Below are positions 1 through 11,646 of a stretch of DNA of 64,000 nt, piece after piece. Numbering within the stretch: the first letter of the stretch is position 1; each line of letters opens with the position of its first letter. Source of the stretch: Otis tarda (lineage: Eukaryota > Chordata > Aves > Otidiformes > Otididae); NCBI GenBank assembly GCA_026413225.1, contig CM048553.1, positions 132,710,190-132,774,189 of the forward strand, given 5' to 3'. The notes below the pieces were generated by a model. The model saw only the letters and a list, made by a program, of their open reading frames with translations, did not search any database and was not told the origin of the DNA. Both the position numbers and the translations under genes were made by a program.

Positions 1-1633
1 TTACCCTGACAGACAACACGCTAAGCTTTTTAAAGAAGCAATATAATTAGCTTCTTCCCACCCCGCTGCTGCTTGTTTCTCTTATCTCTGGATTGATCTG
101 AGAAATACAGAGCAGTGGAAATGTTTGCTCTAAGTTAGCACAATGGCAGCAGAAGCGAAACTGTTGCCTTGATTTAGTGGGTCAGGCGGGTCCCTGCGGA
201 TGCAGGAACCCCAGGCACGTAGCCCTGTTGCTAGGGAACTGTATCGATCCTTTCCAGCATCTTCACTGACACCCTCTCTGCTCTGCTGCTGTGATTGAAC
301 ACCATCCTTTACAGGAGTGGGTGACTTAGAAGCTTTGGCTTGGCTTTAATATTTATGAAGTAAACGTTTTAACCATTGAAGTTTTAAATGTCTAATGTTG
401 TTTTCTTTTTCCAGAGCGGTAGCTTACCTTTGGGAATCCCTCGATCACTCTAGTAGGGCAAATTACTTTACGTTGGAGGCAAATAGCTTATTTTCACTGA
501 GCTAAATGAAACAGTAGGAGGTCTAACATGCACACAAAAATAATTAAAGTATATTTTTCCTCATTTACTTTAATTCTCTTATTAAAATAAGAGAATTAAA
601 GTAAATACAGATAATTATTCAAGATAATTTACATTTAAAATACCTCATGCCACAAGTCTAACTGAAAATCATCAAAATCAAACTGAAAGATAGATCAGGA
701 TATTTTGAATATTTTTATATAGGCTAAAAAAACCCCAAGGCATAAAAAGGCAGCATGTACATACAGACACTGCTATTGTGCAGAAAGTGTTAGCACAGCC
801 CAGTGGGGCACTGTGGGAAATGCCCACTACCCTTACCCAGGGGGATGAGGATTGCAGATTATATATCTTTAGATAGCTAATTTGGAGGTTTGTCACTGTG
901 CATATACAATAGGAGGTTTTTAACATCAAGCTTTTTAAGAAGATTTCACAATGGGTCTCCTCAGCCAACACTGCAGCGCCCACTGCTCTGGTCAGCACCT
1001 GTGCTAGCTGACTTGTAGCTTTGGTCCGACACGTCTGGCTCGTATGCAGCCTGTAGGCACTGTGCTCAGGACATCAGTCCTCTCTGGAGGAAGGACAGGC
1101 CATGCAGATACCTCAGCTGTTGCAGGCAGTGCACTGACATACTGTGTCAAACATTATAATTGCAGGAGATAGAGCACCTGAGTCCTGTTCCAATAGATTG
1201 TCATAGAATATGTACTTATAGAAAGGTGACATCACAAAGCCTCACAGATTAGGAAGGTTATCAGATGATAAGAAGCCAAAATGAGACAATATTAAACCAT
1301 TCCGTACCACCTCTCCTACAGTAGTGAGCAGAAGCTGAAGAGCTGGTAATTATCCAGTTTAAATATGGAAAATTCTCCATTTGAATTTTAAAAATCTCCA
1401 TTAAAAGTAAATAAAAACTATATACTTAAATAAACTGCTGTTGATCTTACTTCTATATAAAAATCAATAAATTAAAATGTATGTGAGATTATTAAGCTCT
1501 TGGGATCCTTCTTATAAATACTCAATGTCGGCTCTAGCCTTAGAAATTGAAATAATCACTTTAATCAGATACCAGATGCCTGATACAGACCTGAATGACA
1601 GATCCCACAGTGACCCAAGGGAAGTCAATGTAA
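1..1633. other. AT-rich non-coding sequence
   Basis: No gene recognised. The open frame at 678-998 on the minus strand has no recognisable domain and no low-complexity explanation; I treat it as chance. A pyrimidine tract ending in CAG near 400-414 resembles a splice acceptor, but no exon with protein similarity follows. The only clear structure is the palindrome at 563-606, listed separately. Confidence 0.6.
563..606. repeat. Perfect 44-bp palindrome (21-bp arms, 2-nt centre)
   Basis: The left arm (563-583) is the exact reverse complement of the right arm (586-606), with two A residues at the centre (584-585). The pairing stops at C562 against A607. The arms are AT-rich, with an internal TTCTCTTA / TAAGAGAA core. 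Such a sequence can form a hairpin or cruciform. No terminal-repeat transposon or target duplication is visible around it, so its origin is unknown. Confidence 0.9.
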
Positions 1634-1692
1634 CATGGACTCAGCAATCTTAAAATGTCTTTTCCAAACTTAATGATTCCATGATTCTATAA
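1634..1692 (+). mobile_element. CR1 LINE 3'-end relic
   Basis: The segment matches the generic CR1 3' untranslated end: a GGACT motif, an AATCTTAAA.TGTCTTTTCCAA stretch, then the terminal octamer-like repeats (ATGATTCC ATGATTCT AT). It is degenerate compared with the copies at 11.5 and 43.3 kb and contains no coding part. This is an old 5'-truncated insertion read on the plus strand. The left boundary is uncertain because the upstream 30-40 bp may also belong to it. Confidence 0.7.
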
Positions 1693-2917
1693 GGAGAAGG
1701 TACCTCTGTGAGTAGGAACAAATTTATGACAACAGCTATGGGGAGAGTAACCCTATTAGAATTATCCTGTGTGACACATACTCTAGTCACATGACAGGAA
1801 ATTATGCTTTGTGCTGTTTTGCTGTCCTTCTAATTATTGGGAAGGCCACATCTGGCCCTGCATTCACTCCTATCTATTAGGAAGCCCACACTGACAACAC
1901 CCGCCACTGCAGCTCCTGGATGGTAATGTAGAAAGTCAGGCTTGTGAGAGATGTAAGGGTTCCCTGCAAGGCAGCCAGCAGTTCACACCACATTAGCACA
2001 CACACAAAAAAAACTTGGTATTGACATCATGTGAGTGTGCACAATTGAATCTGGCTTGTAAGCCAAATTCTGTATCTTTAACCTAAATCATGCTGCATAT
2101 CCTATAATTAAGTAAATTTCTCTGATTGGAATACAAAATGAATAAACAAAAGAGTAAATTTATTTAAAAATTAAAATTAAAATACTCAACACACTTGTGC
2201 TTTATAAAAGACGTCAGTAAGTTCTAGAGGATCTGTCTTCAGTCTTTCTACAGTATTTCTTCTTCATCCAGAATAAATTCTCATTCTTCCTCATTTCAAA
2301 GCTAATCTTCTCCCACTCACTCTAATATTCAGTGTTATTACGTTAGAGACAATAAATTAGGACAATGGCTGTTAACACAGTACTGAAGTTCTTTTTTCTT
2401 ATGTCCTTATAAATTACAATGTTATATCATTTTCTATACCATGCAACATAATGGTCTTCAAAGAAACTCTTCTAACTAAACTGCTAGCACTCAAACTAGC
2501 ATTCTTTCCTAATACAGCGCTGACGTGATAATAGCATAATACCTCAGGCCATTAAGTCTATTGAAAGTAAATTATTACCATCAGAGACAATAAAACCTAG
2601 TCAGATGCATTAACAACCTTACATTCTGTCTTCATAACACTACTAAAATAATGATTGCCTCTGTTTAGCCTTGCGTAATATTTGTTATCTGTTTCTTCTT
2701 GAAGTGTGTTGGACAAATGTCCTGCGTGAGTCACTGGGCACAAAATATTTAGGGAAAAAGGCAGCAGTGCAATACTTTGGGTCCTAATCTAAAGTCTGGT
2801 GAACTTAATGGGGAGTCTGCTATTAGCTGCAATGTCTTCAGCTCTCTATGTCCTATTTCATGTAATTAATAAAAGATATGAAATATTCTACGTCCCCTAA
2901 AGTCTGCTGGTTATTAA

Positions 2918-2976
2918 TGTTATACATATATATATGCATATACATATGTGCATGTACTATACATACACACACACAT
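2918..2976. repeat. Mixed (TA/CA)n microsatellite
   Basis: An alternating purine-pyrimidine stretch of TA, CATA and finally a run of about six AC units (around 2962-2973). It is interrupted and not a pure array. The small open frame across it is a consequence of the simple repeat. Confidence 0.75.
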
Positions 2977-3237
2977 ATTTGTTTTACTTATTATGCTATG
3001 AATAACATGAATTCCCATGAATCCTCTCTGACATGTAAAAACTATTTACCCACTGTGTCATAGTTTAGCCCTGTTCAGGACCAAGCTACGCAGCCTCTCA
3101 CTCACTCCCTCCACCCTCCAAAGGAATAGGGGAGAGATAACATAATAAAAAGGCTCAAGGTTTGAGATAAGGACAGGGAGAGATCGTTAAAGTTACTGTT
3201 ACAGGAAAAACAGACTCAATTTGGGGAAAGCTATTTG

Positions 3238-3243
3238 TTTATT
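3238..3243 (-). terminator. LTR A polyadenylation signal AATAAA
   Basis: TTTATT on the plus strand reads AATAAA on the LTR sense strand. It lies 182 bp from the LTR's left end, nearly the same offset as in LTR B (183 bp) and LTR C (185 bp). The shared position supports it as the family's polyadenylation signal. Confidence 0.6.
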
Positions 3244-4049
3244 ATTAATAATAATACCAAAGCAGGATCATAAGGAAGAGCACAAAACAAATTCACTCCA
3301 CCCCTCCCTCTTCCCAGGCTTAACTTCATTTCAATTATCTCTACCTCCTTCCCCCCACCCCGAGTCAGGGGGGAAGAAGGAATGGGGGTTACGGTCAGTT
3401 CATCACACATCGCTTTACATTACTCCTTCTTCCTTAAAGGAAGAACTCCTCACATTCCTCCCCTGCTCCAGCATGGGGTCCCTCCCAATGGGCTACAGTC
3501 CTTCGTGAAACTGCTCCAACGTGGGTTGTTCCCTTCCACAGGGTGCAGTCTCTCAGGAACTGGCTGCCCCAGCGCAGGCCCTCCATGGGCCACAGCCTCC
3601 TTCAGGCATCTGCATGCCCCAGTGTGGGGTCCTCTATGGATGGTGGATCTCTGCTCCTCCGTGGACCTCCATGGGCTGCAGGGGGACAACCTGCTCCACC
3701 ATGGGCTGCACCACGGGCTGCAGGGGAATTCTGGCCAGGAGCAGCATTACTCCTTCCCCTCCTTCTTCACTGACCTTGGCGTCTGCAGCCGTTCCTTTCA
3801 CAAGAAATTCTTCACAACAGGCAGGCAGACGCCTCTCAGGCTCTCTTCACATCTCGTCTCATCTCCTCTCCACTTCTTGCAGCCGGGCTGGGCCGAGTCA
3901 GGCCCAGACGGGCGCCCAGCGGGAGGCCAGAGGGTGAGGGCTGCAAGGCCCACAAGGCTTGTGTCTCCCCGTCTCTGCCCCCTGCTTCAGCTTCTTCACA
4001 TCTTCTTCTCTTTTCTTATTTTTTCTTTTTTTTTTCATTTGTCTCCTTC

Positions 4050-4056
4050 TTATATA
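4050..4056 (-). promoter_or_regulatory. LTR A TATA-like box
   Basis: TTATATA on the plus strand gives TATATAA on the LTR sense strand, just upstream (in the sense direction) of the GC-rich part. LTR B has the same motif at the equivalent place. Activity is not implied. Confidence 0.5.
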
Positions 4057-7000
4057 CATTATAGCAGAGGCGTTATCAGGGAACATTCTGTCACCAATTA
4101 GCTCAGCCCTGACCAGCAGTGGGTCCACCCTAGGCCCGGCCGAGTCCGCTGAACAATGGGGAAACAACTTCTAGCAGCTTCTTGCAGAAGCTGCCACTAT
4201 AGCCATCCCCCAGTACAGAAAACCAACACATGCTGTCTGTTTTTTCAAAATTTCATTTGTGATTTATTTAGACAAATGGTATAAAAAAATGTTGTTAGAA
4301 GTATCTGAGAAACATGTCTGAGGTTGAAAGGCTTCCAGTGAGACATATGTCTTTCTTTCATCGCTGAGAATTTTATCTTTCTTTTTAAACTTGAGGTGAG
4401 TATAAGTGAGCAAAGTTATTGAATTTTCTAAAAGTGGCTGTAAGTTTCCTAACAGTCAATAATATCTATTTTCTAAGCAGAACATGCGAGTTGTCTGACA
4501 GGTATCTAAGTAGTATAATTTACTTGTAAAAATATAAAAAGCTGTAACAAAAATAACATTAGAATTTACTAGATTTTTGTCTAAGACTCTGGACCAAGGA
4601 ATGGCAGACTTGTCTTTGATGTGTCAATTTAGGCATCACTGAGCATAGGATAGAGAAGTAACACCAAAAAAGATCACTTTCAGTAGCTGTGAACTCTGTT
4701 CCCAGATGCAATCAATTAAGCAAATGGTAACAGTATAGTCTGTGGACATTTACTCACCAGTAGAGTTGACAATACCCACAACTACTTGTGGAGGTTGATA
4801 AATCAATCTTAGCAAGCAAGTCTAGGTCACGCTTAGCTCTGACTGCTACAAAAACTTCAGTTGCAGATACCTACTACCCTGCCGGGATCACGGACTGTCC
4901 ATGTGCATGTACCAAAATAAAAGCAGTTTCCTTCCTCCACTACTGTGTCAGACTTTGTAGCTGCCCCTGTAAGTAAATAGATTCTTTCTTGATCAAAGCA
5001 ATTAACTGAGCTGTTCTCCACATCCTGGACTACTACTTTATTCTTATTCAAAGCTGCATGGTTTCACTGGGGAGGTTAGTGTCAAATGCACTGTGGAGTG
5101 AAAATGCTCACTGCTTAGCATTCAGCTCTGAAGCCTCTCAGAGTGCAAGTGTGAAGGTATCTGGTTGCCTGTCAAAAATTCTGGCCTGGATGAATTGCAG
5201 CTGCCTGGAACCACATGGTAAATAAGACCAAAAGCTTCTACTGAAGGTTTACAGTCTCTGGGCAAACATGTTCACTCATAGTCATTACATCTGACAGCTT
5301 GTAGCCCTCAAGTGATCCTTGTGATTTTTAACAAAACTTCAACTTATTTCCTGTCAATGAGTTTAGCTATGTTAAATCTTTCTCAGGAAGATGAGGTTTC
5401 TCTCTCATTAAGATTTTTTCTGTGTGCATTTAGTGGGAGAAGGCAGTGGCAGCAACCTAGCCTCTCACATGTGATTTGTCTTGACCAGGTAACTGATTTT
5501 TTTGTTGTCCCCTTTTCCCTCCAAATACTATAGTGTACTAGCCAGACAGAGGATCAGAAGTAATACAGCCTCTACAGCTTCCTGCAGCTGTGACACTGTG
5601 TAGAAGTTTAAGTTAAGCAGTGTGTGGGTGGAGGGAACATGACCCACATGCCTTAGCCTCTGCTTGGGGCCCTCAGGAGTCAGCACCGGCAGTAAGCATA
5701 TCTGACAGTGAAAACTTAATGCTGGTCATCCTTTAAATCTCTACACATCTTTTCTCCCATTTACTCATTTGCAAATACCTCTGATTTTAAGTATTCAGAG
5801 TTATCATCCCTTAAGTGTCATTAACATAATTATTGATTTTATCATTTGCCCACTGGATAGGTTCAACATATTCTTAGTTCTTTTGCATACGTAATAAGTT
5901 GGGTGTTGCACACCAGAAATACTCTTCAGGAGTGAAGATCTTAGTATGCAATAGAAAAGAGTGAGCTATTTAAAGGTGTTCCTTTGCTTGACTGATGACT
6001 AAGTGCACAGGGAACTTAATAGCATTGGGATGTTAAAGACTGAAGATTAGCATCTTCTAAGAATGTCCTATGTGTCCAAACAATCACTGGTAAAAGCTTT
6101 TGCAATCCATTTAAGATGACATTGACTCCCATTTTCCGACAAACTGGAAGAATTACATACAACTTAATAAGAGAAAAAGAGGGAAAACTAATTGACATAG
6201 AAATGTCAAAGCGATGTGATGTTTTCATGATGGGAAATATCTTCACGGCTGAAAAAGAAATGAGGCAGGTTATTGCAGACATGAATATTAAAAAAGCATG
6301 CATTTAACATTAACATCTGATTTGCCTAATATAGAGTTCATTACTGCGCAACATTTCATCTAAATCATTTTCTTATTAATGCTCACCCAATACCAAATAA
6401 CACCCCAGTACTTGCCCTCAGACATCTCTATGCATACTGAACAAATTTATTATATTTGTATATTATATTTATTATATCTGTAATGAAGCTGCAGTGGATT
6501 CATAATGATCTGATACTTAGAATAAGCAGTGAGGATTGAGAAGACTCTTCCTTCTGCTTGTGTGAGCGCAGTAAAATACCAGAGGTACGCTAGAGACCTC
6601 CTCAGAACTGGACAGATAGTAAAACTGGGGGAAAAAGATCTACCTTTTCTAGTTATAAAGAAGCACATTTATTTGTCAATATGTGCAAAAAATGCTAACT
6701 TGAATTCATCTCACTGCTCCAGAGGACTGTACCAGGACTGATTTTGTGTACCAACTATTCAGCCAGTGTTTAGCTGGGGAGAGGGTAGCCTGTTGACTAT
6801 TTAACATGATGGACTGCATCCTTCACAAGGGGAGTAGAAAACTTTAAGAACTCCCTCCCTCACTTGACTTTTAAATTTCAAAATATTTCCCAATGGAAAA
6901 AAAAAAATAAAGTTCAAGGATGCTAATAGTTTGGACTCTAAGAAATAAAGCAATCAGTGCCTCACCAAGGGAAGAGGTATGTGATGACATATGTGTGTAA

Positions 7001-7514
7001 TATCTACATACTAACAGCAGTCTTCAGAAGGCATTATTCTTCACAGAATGTCATGGGAAAAGATAACTAGACATTGATTATGAACAGAGTGTCTGTATTG
7101 TAATGAACACAGGAGAAAATATGCATACCTAACTTTGTAAGAAAACCGTATTCCAGCACCTTTTTCTGAGCACACATTGTCATTGTCAGAAGCTGTATCA
7201 TTAGCAAACTTTATATTACCTACATTAAAAAGAAAGGTAGATGGGAACATGTATTTTCTTACGGTGGCATTTTCTAACTTTGGTGTTCAGGTGACTGCAC
7301 TGCAGTCCAAGTATAATATTTGTTTGGAATTTAATTTGTTCAATATTTTATAACAGCAAATCTTGATGCCACAGTCAGTAGCTGAAATGGCTTCTGTAAT
7401 GTGGCGCGCAATATGTCACAGGTGTACTGAGGACTCACCCTGGGCCATTTAAAATGCTGGTCACAGCGAATATTGATGTATAGTAGATGGTAGCCATGGA
7501 AACCAGTCACAACT

Positions 7515-7547
7515 TACTTTTGTTATATGTATTTTTTAACAAAAGTA
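7515..7547. repeat. 11-bp inverted repeat (stem-loop)
   Basis: TACTTTTGTTA at 7515-7525 pairs exactly with TAACAAAAGTA at 7537-7547 across an 11-nt loop. No run of T follows that would suggest a Pol III terminator. It may be chance in AT-rich DNA. Confidence 0.6.
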
Positions 7548-9128
7548 GATTCCAAAGGGTGATTTTTCTCTTACTTTGGTGTCACAGTATGTTATAATAT
7601 CTAGCAAATTATCCATCAGATATTTTTAAAAGCAATTCAATCTTAAAATCCCTTGCAGATGTTGCACAGGGCCCATTTCTGAACACTAAAGACCGGGTGT
7701 ATTACTAAAGCATGCTAAAGGCTCCAGAACCTCCTTGGGGAATGCAGTAAATGTGAGGAGTGGAATCAGAGCACACCACAGGCTGCACGAAGAGGCAGGT
7801 CCGCTGCTGCCAGCTTCTCCTTGTTTCCAACCACTTCTGGAGACACCAGACGATTGGGTAGGATGTGCAAAGAGACAGGGAAGAGAGGCAGCCAGGCAGC
7901 TGGGGCATGCGTGCAGGGCAGAAGGTAAGAGGTGGAGTCCTGGCTCCTGTAAAGGCAAGATGCAACGTGGGATTTAATGCTTGGAGCTTGGAAATAAGGC
8001 AGACAGATTCTCTTGGTAACTAGGGGCTTTCCTGTGAAACTTACAGTGTGGAAAGTGACATTTTCATGAGGAAATAATAATTTAGAAAATATCTTTCATA
8101 GGAAGCAAAAATGCCTTAAAAAGCTTTTGACAGAACATTAAAATCAGATACTGAAAAGGGAAAATAAAATCTCCTGAGGTAGAGGATAACTGGCTGATTG
8201 GTAATGGTCCCTGGGGAGGTGTGTTGTCCAACCTGAGTTCTCTCATGAGAAAGACTTATCAGTTCCTTTGGCTGCAAAAAGTGATCAGGGAGATCTGACT
8301 GAGACCATGTTTGTAGATCAGGTTTAAATATAAGCCTTATAGCTGTGGGAAGTGTAGGGATGGAGAGGAGGTAGGAGAAAAACCTCCCCTTTCTTTAGCA
8401 GGGAGTCTGCTCTTGCCTTTACCCTGGTCTGTGAGGCAGCACACCTCCACTTCAGCTACTCCCAAGAGAAGCTTTGAGCCAGGTCTGCAAGTAGCAGAAA
8501 AAGCAAGGGAAAGAATATCAAATGCACAGAAGGGGAAAATCAAACAAAGAACAAAAGCAGAGCATAAGACATTTTCCACTGCTTTGAAAGGACAAGACAC
8601 CTATCAGTGGGTTATAAAATACACTTAGCTGTGATATGATCTAATGAATGTTTCCCTATTGGCAGTTCCTGTAACTCCTGTTGAGTTATTGCATTTTTCA
8701 ACATTAAGATGGCAAATGAGGAGTTTGGAAAGGCTGGCTTATCCCCTAATCACTGGGCACTACACAGATGTGGGTTTATGGCATGGGAAAACCTGAAAAT
8801 ATCCCCCCAGTACAGCAATGAACTCCCAAGGCATGCTGATTTGTTCGTAGCTTTATTTAGAGAAGAGTTAGAGCTGGAGCTTCTGCTAAGGCTTGAGAAA
8901 CTCACACCTCTGTCTAACCCACTTACTGGACTGAAATCAAGAGTTTTTCAATCCCTGAAAAACAGAGTAGTTACATAGGATGCTTCAATAAACCGTAAAG
9001 TGAATGCAAAATAAACATATCTGTAAGAGCAAAATCAGTTTGCATAATGCATGCAAAAATACCATTGATCATTTTGAATCAAAAGGCCCTATCAGAAAAA
9101 TGTGTGGAAAAGCAATGGTGCCTTTTTT

Positions 9129-9140
9129 AACGTATACGTT
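9129..9140. repeat. 12-bp perfect palindrome
   Basis: AACGTATACGTT is its own reverse complement and holds two CpGs in an AT-rich, CpG-poor background. This could be a protein-binding site or chance. Confidence 0.6.
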
Positions 9141-9870
9141 GAGTAGATGAAAGTATGAGGCTGCACTACCACTCTCCTATCGGATGTAATGCGATGAACC
9201 CAGTGTCTTTTATCCTGCAAAGTAAAAAATGCAATTACTTACACTTTTAGAGTGTGGAAGGCAGTGTGGATAATTCAAGCCAAAATAAACACAATATTTT
9301 AAACTTTAACTAGTGATCCATGAAGGCATAGATCTGTTCCATCTGAAGAAAGAGTTTAAATATTGTAGATTATTAAATATATTGTGCTTTCTTGCTATAT
9401 GGACCTTGTGTAATACACAATGCTACAATTTGCTGTGGCACCTGTGGGCCAGATCTATTTGGCTCATAAACAAGTGAAAAACACTTCAGAGTTATCAAAA
9501 GAGTCTTCTTATACAACTCATATTCATAACATGAAGGCATTTAACTACTGCTTGTAAAGAAGACAAAGAAGCATGTCATTTCAGTAGATATGTGAATAAT
9601 GAAAACGAAATTTAATCACTGAACAGTTGTTGTGGTTTAACCCCAGCCAGCAACTAAGCACCACACAGCTGCTTGCTCACTGCCCCATGATGGGATGGAG
9701 GAAGGAATTGCAAGAGTTAAAGTGAGACAACTTGTGGGTTGAGATAAAAACAGTTTAATAGGTAAAACAAAAGTAATGCACACAAGCAAAGCAAAACAAG
9801 GAATTACTTCATTACTTCCCATCAGCAGGCAGGTGTTCAGCCATCTTCAGCAAAGCAGGGCTCCATCATG

Positions 9871-11567
9871 ACTTTTTTGCCTCAGTCTTCACTGATAAGG
9901 GCTCTTGTCTCCCCACCCAAGCTGTGGAAGGCACAGGCAGGGACTGTGAGGATGAAGAACCGCCCACGGTGCTCGAAGAGCAGGTTCAGGACCATCTAAG
10001 GAACTTGAAGGTGCATAAGTCCATGGGGCCTGATGAGATCCATCCGCGCGTCCTGAAGGAACTGGCGGATGAAGTTGCCAAGCCACTGGCCATCATATTT
10101 GAGAAATCGTGGCGGTCTGGTGAGGTCCCCGATGACTGGAAGAGAGGGAACATAACCCCCATTTTTAAAAAGGGGAGTAAGGAAGACCCAGGCAACTACA
10201 GGCCGGTCAGCCTCACCTCCGTGCCTGGCAAGGTCATGGAGCAGATTCTCCTGGAAACCATGCTAAGGCACATGGAGAGCAAGGAGGTGGTTGGTGACAG
10301 CCAACATGGCTTCACCAAGGGCAGATCGTGCCTGACCAATTTGGTGGCCTTTTATGACGGGGTAACAGCATCGGTGGACAAGGGACGGGCAACGGATATC
10401 GTCTACCTGGACTTGTGCAAAGCTTTTGACACTGTCCCGCATGACATCCTTCTCTCTAAACTAGAGAGGCATGGGTTCGATGGATGGACCACTCGGTGGA
10501 TAAGGAGTTGGCTGGATGGCCGCACTCAGAGAGTGGTGGTCAACGGCTCAATGTCCAAGTGGAGACCGGTCACGAGTGGCGTCCCTCAGGGGTCCGTGTT
10601 GGGCCCGGCCCTGTTCAACATCTTTGTCGGCGACATGGACAGTGGGATAGAGTGCACCCTCAGCAAGTTCGCCGATGACACCAAGCTGTGTGGTGCCGTC
10701 GACTCGCTGGAAGGGAGGGATGCCATCCAGAGGGACCTGGACAGGCTGGAGAGGTGGGCCCGTGCCAACCTCATGAAGTTCAACCAGGCCAAGTGCAAGG
10801 TCCTGCATCTGGGTCGTGGCAATCCCAGGCACAAATACAGGCTGGGCGGAGAATGGATTGAGAGCAGCCCTGAGGAGAAAGACTTGGGAGTGCTGGTGGA
10901 CGAGAGGCTCAACATGAGCGGGCAATGCGCCCTTGCAGCCCAGAAGGCCAACCGCATCCTGGGCTGCATCAAGAGGAGCGTGGCCGGCAGGTCGAGGGAG
11001 GTGATTCTGCCCCTCTACTCTGCCCTGGTGAGACCCCACCTGGAGTACTGCGTCCAGTTCTGGAGCCCCCAACACAAGAAGGACATGGACCAGTTGGAAA
11101 GGGTCCAGAGGAGGGCCACAAAGATGATCAGAGGGCTGGAGCACCTCTCGTATGAGGACAGGCTGAGAGAGTTGGGGCTGTTCAGCCTGGAGAAGAGGAG
11201 GCTCCGGGGAGACCTGATAGCGGTCTTCCAATACCTCAAGGGGGCCTACAGGAAAGATGGGGAGAGGCTGTTCAGTAGGGCCTGTTGTGATAGGACAAGG
11301 GGTAATGGGTTTAAATTAAAAGGAGCTAGGTTTAGATTAGATATTAGAAAAAAATTTTTTACAATGAGAGTTGTAGAGCACTGGAACAGGTTGCCCAGAG
11401 AGGTGGTGGATGCCCCATCCCTGGAAGTGTTCAAGGCCAGGCTGGATGAGGCTCTGAGCAACCTGATCTAGTCAGGGATGTCCCTGCTCTTGCAGGGGGG
11501 TTGGACTAGATGACCTTTGAAGGTCCCTTCCAACTCTAACCATTCTATGATTCTATGATTCTATGAT
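9871..11567 (+). mobile_element. CR1 LINE, 5'-truncated, inserted in LTR F
   Basis: A non-LTR retrotransposon of the CR1 clade. It begins abruptly inside ORF2, at the residues just before the reverse-transcriptase domain, and ends in the CR1 3' tail: a short untranslated region with the hairpin GACCTTTGAAGGTC (about 11513-11526), then three ATTCTATG-type octamers (11542-11567). LTR sequence stops at about 9870 and resumes with CTTGGGAAGACA at about 11569, so the element landed inside the LTR. ORF1 and the endonuclease domain are missing, which is usual for CR1 copies. The open frame and tidy tail point to a comparatively recent insertion. Confidence 0.93.
9924..11471 (+). CDS. CR1 ORF2 fragment: reverse transcriptase
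   Basis: An open frame of about 515 codons encoding the reverse-transcriptase and C-terminal parts of CR1 ORF2, which copies the element's RNA at a nicked target. Counting from 9924, visible motifs are [15 protein letters not shown] (70-84), NYRPVSLTS (91-99), YLDLCKAFD (161-169, with the first catalytic Asp at 163), PQGSVLGP (221-228) and the catalytic FADD box (249-252). The C-terminal region with [15 protein letters not shown] and RDLI-type motifs runs to the stop at 11469-11471. Position 9924 is a GTG; the frame is open back to about 9873 with CR1-like residues ([10 protein letters not shown]), so no native start is present and this is an internal truncation. There is no endonuclease domain, and autonomous function is therefore not expected. 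No frameshift or internal stop was seen. Confidence 0.9.
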   Translation: MEGTGRDCEDEEPPTVLEEQVQDHLRNLKVHKSMGPDEIHPRVLKELADEVAKPLAIIFEKSWRSGEVPDDWKRGNITPIFKKGSKEDPGNYRPVSLTSVPGKVMEQILLETMLRHMESKEVVGDSQHGFTKGRSCLTNLVAFYDGVTASVDKGRATDIVYLDLCKAFDTVPHDILLSKLERHGFDGWTTRWIRSWLDGRTQRVVVNGSMSKWRPVTSGVPQGSVLGPALFNIFVGDMDSGIECTLSKFADDTKLCGAVDSLEGRDAIQRDLDRLERWARANLMKFNQAKCKVLHLGRGNPRHKYRLGGEWIESSPEEKDLGVLVDERLNMSGQCALAAQKANRILGCIKRSVAGRSREVILPLYSALVRPHLEYCVQFWSPQHKKDMDQLERVQRRATKMIRGLEHLSYEDRLRELGLFSLEKRRLRGDLIAVFQYLKGAYRKDGERLFSRACCDRTRGNGFKLKGARFRLDIRKKFFTMRVVEHWNRLPREVVDAPSLEVFKARLDEALSNLI

Positions 11568-11620
11568 CCTTGGGAAGACAAACACTAACTCTGAATGTCC
11601 ATCTCTTCCTTCTTCCTCCA

Positions 11621-11646
11621 GCTTTATATTGCGGAGCGTGACGTCA
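11621..11646 (-). promoter_or_regulatory. LTR F TATA-like box and CRE palindrome
   Basis: TTTATAT at 11623-11629 reads ATATAAA in the LTR sense direction. Ten bases upstream in that sense is TGACGTCA (11639-11646), a perfect cAMP-response-element palindrome. The TATA-plus-CRE layout fits an LTR core promoter. Related LTRs show decayed forms (GATGTCA near their TATA boxes). Whether it is active is unknown. Confidence 0.6.

Larger units (their letters stand above)
3056..4228 (-). mobile_element. Solo LTR A, ERVL-type, 1.17 kb
   Basis: An endogenous-retrovirus LTR read on the minus strand. Its left end (TGTCATAGTTTAGCC) and right end (ACCAACA) align with the ends of the copies at 41455-42593 and 53788-54924, and the three share the whole body: a pyrimidine-rich left part, a GC-rich middle (about 3440-3740) with repeated CTCC, TGGG and GGGCTGCAGG words, and a TATA-like site at the right. 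No gag, pol or env sequence adjoins it, so it is a solo LTR. The copy is visibly more diverged than the other two and no clean 5-bp target duplication is seen (CACTG left, CATGC right), suggesting greater age. The long frames at 3382-4101 and 3521-3937 lie in its GC-rich part and are not taken as genes. Confidence 0.85.
4229..9622. other. Unique AT-rich sequence, no gene recognised
   Basis: Only short open frames occur (60-95 codons), none with a recognisable domain. The longest Met-started ones, such as 8709-8978, lack low-complexity signatures but also lack any family motif I know. A small GC-richer patch lies at about 7725-7960. Minor structures inside are a stem-loop at 7515-7547 and a 12-bp palindrome at 9129-9140. 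Confidence 0.55.

Noticed and set aside
395-460. Splice-acceptor-like TTTTCTTTTTCCAG followed by a possible exon
   Set aside because: Pyrimidine tract plus CAG occurs often by chance; the following sequence has no recognisable protein similarity and no paired donor I can defend.
3382-4101. 239-codon plus-strand frame
   Set aside because: It lies within LTR A, antisense to it, in GC-rich repeated sequence. There is no domain, and the related LTRs show shorter, shifted versions.
8709-8978. 89-codon Met-started frame
   Set aside because: No recognised domain, no neighbouring exon and no splice context I can defend; its length is within chance expectation for 64 kb.
10548-11231. 227-codon minus-strand frame
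   Set aside because: It is the complement of the CR1 reverse-transcriptase frame, a common shadow of GC-rich coding sequence, with no motif of its own.
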